The notes beneath the pieces were generated by a model. That model saw nothing but the letters and a program-made list of their open reading frames with translations. It did not search any database and was not told the origin of the DNA. The position numbers and the translations under genes were made by a program. This document shows, piece after piece, positions 57,701 through 64,000 of a DNA stretch of 64,000 bases (position 1 is the stretch's first letter; the number at the start of each line of letters is the position of its first letter). The DNA comes from Branchiostoma floridae (taxonomy: Eukaryota > Chordata > Leptocardii > Amphioxiformes > Branchiostomatidae). The DNA is taken from contig NC_049995.1 in NCBI RefSeq assembly GCF_000003815.2, positions 10,782,976-10,846,975 of the forward strand. The letters are read 5' to 3'.

Positions 57701-60700
57701 CACCTAAAACATTGTATATGGTACTTTAAGTTTACCTTTAATGAATTATCTTATTGAGAATCAAAACAAAAGAATGACAAAGGTTCAGAACTTACTGCCA
57801 AGAAACTTGTATGCTTGTTCTCGTTCAAACGGATCTAAACAGAAAAAAGTGATAAATGTCATTTATGATGTACATCTGTATGTTTGCATGGTTGATATCT
57901 GAAATGAAGACATGAGAATGGCAAGTCTGTACACTCTGCGCTATTATCAAAGATCTCTCCTTTTTTAAATCTCATCATGAGCACAAATGCAATTCATTGC
58001 TGTAACCGTTACAGTACATCTAAAAGTCTTGATGGCTGCCTAATTAACTGGAATCAGGCTCCATAATAATCCGCCAGAAGTGGAAAGACTTTATGAACAG
58101 TCTGACTGCCCCTACGGCCACCGGCTACGGGACTGAATGAATGAGTGAGAGTGATAATCTGAATCTTCTTTAACATATACTAATAGAGTTAACATTTGTC
58201 TGCAAATTGTGTATATTTAAGATAGAGACACATTGAGTAAAATCAAAGCAAACCTTTCAGGAACTGGAAGAGTGTTGTGTCAACATTCCGACTTGTCAGG
58301 CCCTCACACAGTTTGTCCACAGTTGCTTCCACACCATACTTCTCCCTCCAGTTCAACAGTCCAGTTTGGATCTGTTTGAGTTTGCTATCAGGATGAGTTG
58401 TCTTGGCATGACTGATGTCGTCCTGTGTCAAACCCAGTTGTGTAAGCACCTGTTCCCAGTGTCTTACCGACTGTAGCTCGCAGGCAAGGAGACACAACTC
58501 CAAGGCTGATGGCACTGTGGAACAGTCAGAACAGTTAGTTTGAAATTGGGCAATGATATTACCAAATCATTGCCTATTGTATAATGCTTAATTTTCAAAT
58601 GTAATGCTGGCATACTGTTATGTACATGATCTACATGTACATGTATGAAGAGACATGACTGTGTACATCTTCATGATTGTATGTTTCTGTGTGGAATTGT
58701 GTACATGTCATCACAGTGAATTAAAGGAGTCCTAACTCTAGAAGGGAGTGTTACTTTTCAATAGATTAATGTATCAACGAATACACAATCAGCCTAGCTT
58801 TTGCAGGATCTCTCATGTGGCGAAGTACACAATGTATGCAATGTGTGTTTGTACAACAATATGGTACTCACTAAACTCATTCAGACCCTACCCATGTCTA
58901 CCTTAATGATACGTATGTATGTATTAGACACTTGACCTTCATCATGAATATATTTGGCATAAATGAGGGGCGATGTGCACACCAAGAAGGCCAATTGTTC
59001 ATAAAATATAAAAGAATGCATAACAAGACAACTTTTTAACATCACCCCGTTAACATTGGTTTTGTAACCAAACTTTTGTCAGGCCATATCAAACACATTG
59101 TATTCAGCCACAGGCTACAGCTTACAAGTAAGAACTCATCACTATAATTGCTTTTTAAGGCAGCCCTTACCTCTGATGAAGGAGTAGAGATTCACTCCCA
59201 CTTCTGCTGCTTTAAGAGCTGTTGTCAACTTCTTCACAGTAGCCTCAGCCTCGAACTCTTCCATCCATGTCAGCAGCATGTCGTGAACCTGTCCCCACTG
59301 ACTGTCCCTGTTGTCCAGAGCACAGCGGTCAAGCGTGTCCTGGTCCAGCCCCAGCTGCTGACCAACCTGCTCCCACTGGGCACCCAGGTTGCGGCAAAGC
59401 AGAAACAATTCCCTCGTTGTTGGTTGTCGAACTGTTGAGACACATAATATCACACTTTTCTCAGTCAGTATTCAAAACTTCAAATGTTACTCATGGACTT
59501 TGGGAACTTGCAATGATATTATCTGATAACTTCTAAAGCACTCCATTTTATTAGACACATTTCATGTTACTGTCTGTTCTTTTTTTTTTGGGGGGGGGGG
59601 GTATGAGATTTAGGGGTATCATCAATGATCTTCAGACAAAGGAATTTGTAATTGAGTTGGAGCTGGATTTTGCTCTTAAGCCAAATACTGTATATCAATT
59701 TACATGTACATTAGGCCACACTGACGTAATTTTATGGATTACATCCTCTGGAGACCCCCAACCTAATACGTGCAGGCGAAAAACAAAAAAATTCAGCAAA
59801 TAAAAAAAAATACTGCTAAACCACAGGACCACAAAGCTGCCATTATGAATTGAACCACAGAACACACTCAAAAGAAAAGGGTTTAAATGGGGGCACATGT
59901 AGGTTGTATAAATCATCGTAGCAGTCTCGGCTGGAGTAACCGATATTCAATATATTGACAGGAATGATCAAATAAGTACACTATTAGAAGGTATATGGTT
60001 CCAAGGACTGTGAATGATATATGACTGTGATAAGAATAAGTTAAAGGGCAGTCTCAACATACATGGTTTGGAAATCAAACTGACCTCAACTCCTCTCTCG
60101 TTCATTTTTCTCATCGTTCTAGATAGAACGTCTCTCTGAATTCGAAGTTGACTGGGAAAAAATTACTCGCTGGCCGTTGACAGTCTTTCGTACAACTGTG
60201 CAAACGTAACATCCCCTCGACGGTAACCTTTTGACAACATTGCCTTCCTTTGATGCTGACGCATTTTGATGGTGGACATGTGTTTGTCGTATCTTACTAT
60301 ACAAGCAGAGCTTAGGCTCCAGCTGTTTTGACGTTTTTTTAGGCATTCTTATTGGGCATCTTAAAGTTTATTTTGTAATGTTTTCTTCTTGGCTGCGAGA
60401 CATCAAGAAAACAGTATGAAATAGAAAGTCCGATAAAAACTATTAAAAAACGTTAATAAAAACAAACAGCCGGAGCCTAACCTCTGCTTTGGGAGTAGTC
60501 ATATCATGGTCAAATTGCCAGATTTTGAATTTGTGGCAATGCAAGACGCTTGTGCAGAAGCACAATTTACTACAAAATTAGCACGTTTGGGGGAGTTTTA
60601 CAACAAACAGACATATGCAGGCCTTTTGGTTCCACAATTTCCGGACATACATGGAGCCTCGGAGGAGGTGATTTTTTTTAAGAACAGGTGAAAACTGATG

Positions 60701-63465
60701 CGCGCGAGGATGTCATCCATAAAATTAAGTCAGTGTGGCCTTAAAAGAGCAATGCAAGACCAACTACATGTACATGTAGTGCTGTATGAAGGTCATTATC
60801 TATAGCTTACCTGGCTTTGGTGCTGCTTGAAACCAACTGAACACTGAATACAAGGGCGTTTCAGCTTTAGCATCACTGCTCTTTTTCCTAACACGTTGAA
60901 CACTAAGTCTTCTGGTTTGTCCTGCTACTGTTCTAGACCCCTTGCCCTTAGCAGCAGATGAAAGTGACTCATAGCCACTTTCCTTTGCTCCACCACTACT
61001 CCTTGAATAAACTTCAGATAAAGGCACAGTTGCATCATCTTCACCAAGTTCACTGAATTCTGATGGTGTCTCCCATGCCTCTACCCAAGATGATGACAGC
61101 ATCAGCGGCTGTCTTTCTCTTGACTCCAGGCGCCCTAATTTCTCTCTATGCTCCTCCTTCACAAGTTGCCCAATGTTTGGAGCCAGCATATAGGAGAACC
61201 TGGGCAGGGCTGTTGAGGCAAGGTCCAGGGACTGGATAGTGGTGCTCACTCGGTCTCCCAATGCAAGACGAGTCTTCTTAACATGATGGTACAGCTGTCC
61301 AACAAGGCCTGGATTTCAAACAAAATAAAACAAAGAATGAGTCAGAGTTGGCATTCCAAGTCTTGCAAAAATTATCATTAATTGGAAATAGTAAAAAAAT
61401 GAATTATCAAGATTTCTATGTCCTTAGATTTCGAATTTGGATAAAGAGTAATGTTTTTTGTCTTTCTGAGGTTCCATAATTATATAATAGAGACTAGACC
61501 AGAGTGAATGGTAAAAGGCAACTTAATGTAAGATTCAGAGAATTTAAAATCAAGAGAACTGAGATAACAAAACATTGTGTCCATAAGTGAGAGTTAAGAA
61601 CCTTTGACCAATCAGTTTCACACTGAAGAACATTCATTTTTCTTCCCTTTGCTTATTGAAAAGAATGTGATCGTCTTTTCTGTACCTTCACATTGTGTGA
61701 AATCCTGTGCATTCAACTTGCAGATGCGGTACTGTTCCTTCCTGATGAAGCTCTTCAGCTGGACAGCCTTCTTGCAGGAACTTTGTATGAGGGTTTTCTG
61801 AAAAAGCTGGTCTAGTTCACCTGACTGATAACTTTCCCACAATTTCTCCAGGCTAGCTTTTGAAGAGGGAATGAAGCTGAACAGAAGACAGCCTTCCTGT
61901 ACAGACTCGACAGTACCAGAGTACGCAGTCTCTAGCTTCTTGACTGCTGCATCTACATTTATGGCACAGACAGACCCCCCCATTGTCAAAGTCTGTTGAA
62001 GCGACGTGTGCCCCTTACTGCCAAAGGGAACTTTAAGTCTTGCTATTTCTCCTTCCACGTCCACAATGATCTCCAGCTGCCCTAAATAAGGTAAAAAAAA
62101 AATTGGTAGTCAAGAATGTTAATCGTCTTGACTGTCAAAATGTTGAATTGATTGGTTATGCATGTTTGGCTTTTCTGTTGACAGCATTGCACTTTGATTG
62201 CTAGATTTATTTAACTTCGTTTTTTTTATGTTTCTGTACAAATACTACGTATACATGTATAAACATTAATTTGTCAACAGTTATCCAAGAATGAAAAAAA
62301 ATCAATGGAAAGTTTTAACAGTGAAAATTTTGATTTTATTTGGCAGAATCAAAAGATTACATTTTGATAAGATTATATCAACAATCACTGTTCTATTGAT
62401 GATAAAATTGCCTATCTACACTAATATCCACCCTGGCTTGTACAATGTAAAGTATCCATCCAGCTCTAATTTTATTTCATGTATTATGAATCAATGGACC
62501 TAATAAAACTAATTGAAAAAAGAAATGTACATGTACCTGTTTTCTGTCTTTTAGCCAGTGGTGTATCATCCTGGACTTTCAGACCCCTTGTCTGGCGAAG
62601 GCTCGCTACTTCTTGGGGCCTCATACCTAAAAAGAATATCATACAAAAATCAATGCAAATTCTGAAACAACTTATTTGTCAGTGTCTGGAACATTGACAA
62701 TGTGTATAAACTCCAATTTACAATCATGTAGGTAATGCACAACAATATTGGGTCTTTACAGATTCTGTAATGTGAGTATACACTGAGAAACAAAATGTCA
62801 AACCAACACATGTTTTCATTTAATATGTAATATATAAAATGTAATATAATATTACTACTCTACATATGGGACTGCATTGTAAACAGTCTGAATTACTATC
62901 AGTGTATTAATATCGTACTAATCACCTAACGATTGTGACCGTACATGTAAGCAGAGACACCTAATATATTGCTGCAGCACTACATGAAGCCTGGTATCCA
63001 GCCTTATCATAGCTCCAGAGTCTCTTCTGTCGTCTCTGCAAATACTTTATATAGAGAGGACAGAAGAGACTCAGGAGCTATAATACGGCTGGATACCAGG
63101 CTAGGTAGTTTAAGCATAAACAGAGTTTTATGGGTTATGATCTACATAATTTTTTGTTGTCATTGACTATTTATGTACCTGAGTGGCAAAACTTTGAAAA
63201 TATTACATACATGTCTCATCCACTTGGTCTGCAACATTTTGAAACCTGGCTGCGACAAGACCTTCCATCAAGGCAGCAGGTGTAGCTGCTCTCCCATTGT
63301 CCCTCACCCACAGGTTAAGGGCTTGGCGACAGCATTCAGTTGTGTCCCCTCGATGCTCCTTGTCTAAGGCTGCAATATCTGGTTCTGATAATCCTAGCAT
63401 GCGTGAGACTTCCTTCCACTGATGACGTGCATTTCTTACCACAACATTAAAGCATGCTTCAACAG
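54427..63465 (-). CDS. Multi-death-domain protein with TRADD-N-like domain (partial, 5' end off window)
   Basis: Twelve exons on the minus strand: 63211-63465, 62537-62626, 61686-62081, 60811-61308, 59171-59431, 58254-58514, 57796-57834, 57145-57417, 56646-56912, 55974-56246, 55272-55544, 54427-54734. All visible junctions are phase 1, so they join without a frame break into ~1,064 residues ending at TAA. Predicted order: death domain, short basic linker, TRADD-N-like domain, Ser-rich linker, then seven death domains. Each death-domain exon shows a W/E-rich helix 2, L.LG(L/V)...(E/D), and a late LL.W..K.G..AT...LC..L pattern. Death domains form homotypic six-helix assemblies in apoptotic and NF-kB signalling (family knowledge). 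No protease, kinase, TIR, LRR or membrane segment is visible. I infer a cytosolic scaffold with many docking sites. It could be more than one transcript. Confidence 0.8.
55272..55544 (-). CDS. Death-domain exon K
   Basis: Ninety-one codons: VWQLGTLANKLERRLCEAVC, LRLGLTKAEVQACYHRFKRD, MLLLWLDKSGNQASIGKLCE and VTVDNYRFIFG. Acceptor TCTTTAG, donor G|GTGAGT. Same length and boundaries as exon J. Confidence 0.87.
55974..56246 (-). CDS. Death-domain exon J
   Basis: Ninety-one codons: WQLEMLANNLSKQTCKDVSL, RLGVTEEETETCLKMYPKDE, MLLKWHKKAGEMATLDKLCE and VPVDKYCFIHG. Acceptor TTCCAG, donor G|GTGAGT. Closest relatives in the window are exons I and K. Confidence 0.87.
56646..56912 (-). CDS. Death-domain exon I
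   Basis: Eighty-nine codons: YQMGTLAGNLSLEECESVCL, QLELMREELEICRESYRLDE, then ILLKWLEKAGDQATLDALCE and VPMDKYHFLVG at G|GTGAGT. Belongs with exons J and K: shared (E/D)(E)HAQ/KA...LLKW and a V.(V/M)D.Y.F...G ending. Confidence 0.85.
57145..57417 (-). CDS. Death-domain exon H
   Basis: Ninety-one codons: IYNLLCVADRLGPEWEGTAI, QLGVNTKEVEESMHTKP, LLMWKDAAGEEATMENLFEA, ending LNLHTPFS at TTCA|GTAAGT. EWEGTA.QLGV..(K)EV marks helices 2-3. More divergent than the I/J/K group. Confidence 0.82.
57796..57834 (-). CDS. Micro-exon G (13-codon linker)
   Basis: Thirty-nine bases between TGTTTAG and GGCA|GTAAGT, reading DPFEREQAYKFLG with phases 1 and 1. Supported by good splice sites, open frame and matching phase only; it could be skipped without changing frame. 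Confidence 0.5.
58254..58514 (-). CDS. Death-domain exon F
   Basis: Eighty-seven codons: SALELCLLACELQSVRHWEQ, VLTQLGLTQDDISHAK, LLNWREKYGVEATVDKLCEG, ending FQFLKG. Acceptor CCACAG; donor G|GTTTGC. Same length and phase as exon E, its nearest neighbour in the array. Confidence 0.85.
59171..59431 (-). CDS. Death-domain exon E
   Basis: Eighty-seven codons: RELFLLCRNLGAQWEQVGQQ LGLDQDTLDRC..., then LLTWMEEFEAEATVKKLTTA, ending YSFIRG at G|GTAAGG. QWEQVGQQLGL...(T)L is a classic helix 2-3 of a death domain. Phases 1/1. Confidence 0.85.
59714..60740. mobile_element. 1.03-kb DNA element with inverted ends in the intron between exons D and E
   Basis: GGCCACACTGACGTAATTTT at the left faces AAAATTAAGTCAGTGTGGCC at the right; the complementarity runs ~38 bases. 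TTA flanks both sides (59711-59713, 60741-60743), a likely target duplication. Inside are two short unrecognised open frames (60119-60346 minus, 60506-60691 plus) and a nested foldback. Superfamily not assigned. Confidence 0.75.
60302..60492. mobile_element. Foldback/MITE nested in the 1.03-kb element
   Basis: Left end CAAGCAGAGCTTAGGCTCCA pairs with the right end GGAGCCTAACCTCTGCTTTG. The arms are ~45 bases, followed inward by (A/T)-rich sequence. Confidence 0.7.
60811..61308 (-). CDS. Ser-rich linker exon D
   Basis: 166 codons after ATCCAG. The first half is probably helical (QLYHHVKKTRLALGDRVSTT, LVKEEHREKLGRLESRER). The second is low-complexity, with EFSELGEDDATVPLSEVYSR, a GYESLSS patch and a basic stretch TRRLSVQRVRKKSSDAKAE that could act as a nuclear signal or phosphosite cluster. 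It ends CCAG|GTAAGC, phase 1. It separates the TRADD-N-like module from the seven-domain tail. Confidence 0.75.
61686..62081 (-). CDS. TRADD-N-like domain exon C
   Basis: 132 codons starting GQLEIIVDVEGEIARLKVPF and ending CKLNAQDFTQCE at G|GTACAG. The central block GCLLFSFIPSSKASLEKLWE followed by SYQSGELDQLFQKTL and a QLKSFI.KEQYRICK end resembles the TRADD N-terminal fold: a beta strand, a helix with W..Y.SG.L...F, then a strand and a charged helix. In TRADD this domain binds TRAF2; whether the partner is kept is unknown. Identified by pattern memory only. Confidence 0.55.
62537..62626 (-). CDS. Linker exon B
   Basis: Thirty codons: MRPQEVASLRQTRGLKVQDD then TPLAKRQKT, between TTTTAG and ACAG|GTACAT, phases 1 and 1. 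Polar, no domain recognised. Short, so the call rests on splice sites and matching phase. Confidence 0.6.
62988..63103. mobile_element. ~115-bp foldback element in the intron between exons A and B
   Basis: AGCCTGGTATCCAGCC at 62988 faces GGCTGGATACCAGGCT at 63088-63103. Arms are ~50 bases with a short AT-rich centre, so nearly the whole element folds on itself. Confidence 0.8.
63211..63465 (-). CDS. Death-domain exon A (most upstream visible)
   Basis: After TTGCAG it reads (A)VEACFNVVVRNARHQWKEVS..LGLSEPDIAALDKEHRGDT, with ALNLWVRDNGRAATPAALME in helix 5-6. It ends ACA T|GTATGT, phase 1 at both ends. The HQWKEV..(M)LGL and W...G..AT spacing are typical of death domains. It lies N-terminal to the TRADD-N-like exon, away from the other seven. 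Confidence 0.8.
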
Positions 63466-64000
63466 CTGCAAAGCAATAAAGAAAATTGTAAAATATACTG
63501 TAATATACTGCATTTTATTTCTTGATTAAAGCATGCACTTTTAAAAACTTTCAAATTTAAAAGGTGCTGCAAGTTGTTGCCAAAGTTGGGGTGCATGTGC
63601 TTTATTGAGGTTATTGCATGGAACAATGGGAAGCAGAGCCTAGATTTAGAAAAAGTCAGTTATCACCAGTAATAATAGTGACCTGGTATGCTTAAGGCCA
63701 AATTCTCTGGGACATTAAGGTTTCAGGATCGGCTAAATTGGCATTTTGACCTTCCATTGTTTTCTCAATAATGAATTAACAAAGAATTGAGCCCTAACGA
63801 ATTTTGATAGATGGGCAGGAAAGAATTCTAACTCTGATATGTTTGGGTCATATGGATGACATCATCAAGTTTTATTGCCCCTAATATTATCTTTTTCTAT
63901 GAGAAAATACAGCACTTTGGTACATACCACTGCAATGAAACTATGTTTTTCATGTGCATAATGATGAAAGCTACATACTCAGGTTTGCGCCAATTGATAT

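Overview
The window looks like nuclear DNA of an intron-rich invertebrate deuterostome. An amphioxus (Branchiostoma) is my best guess. The reasons are short exons with GT-AG introns, a gene built from many death-domain exons, and a dense load of short inverted-repeat transposons, tRNA-derived SINE pieces, truncated non-LTR retrotransposons and tandem repeats. The species call is inference; no species-specific marker was tested.

Layout. Positions 1-29,300 hold almost only repeats: degenerate LINE tails, TTAA-flanked MITEs, foldback elements, SINE pieces and several small tandem arrays, the clearest a ~160-bp array at 7.1-8.4 kb. A mariner-type element at 28.1-28.7 kb keeps only the N-terminal part of its transposase. 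At 29.3-30.0 kb (minus strand) lie two plausible terminal exons of an unrecognised gene. LINE and SINE debris follows, then a 204-bp satellite in two blocks (35.2-36.2 and 38.0-41.5 kb), split by a ~1.85-kb insertion.

The first complete gene is on the minus strand (42,347-50,923). Fourteen exons whose phases all join give a ~632-residue sodium/solute cotransporter of the SLC5A8/SLC5A12/SLC5A6 group. It should sit in the plasma membrane and take up monocarboxylates or vitamins with Na+, and it ends in a PDZ-ligand-like tail. The splice acceptor of exon 2 is amplified in five 50-bp units, and a ~200-bp near-palindrome lies just upstream of the start codon.

The second gene, also minus strand, fills 54,427-63,465 and continues beyond the right edge. 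Twelve exons are visible: eight death-domain exons, one exon resembling the TRADD N-terminal domain, and linkers. Every visible intron is phase 1, so each internal exon is a symmetric module. The predicted order is DD, linker, TRADD-N-like, Ser-rich linker, then seven DDs. This suggests a multivalent cytoplasmic death-fold scaffold and is the best candidate for an undescribed system here. Its introns contain further MITEs, including a 1.03-kb element with a foldback nested inside it.

The two genes are unrelated in function; they are adjacent and on the same strand, about 3.5 kb apart. Exon boundaries were set by eye from reading frame, GT/AG sites and phase, without transcript data.
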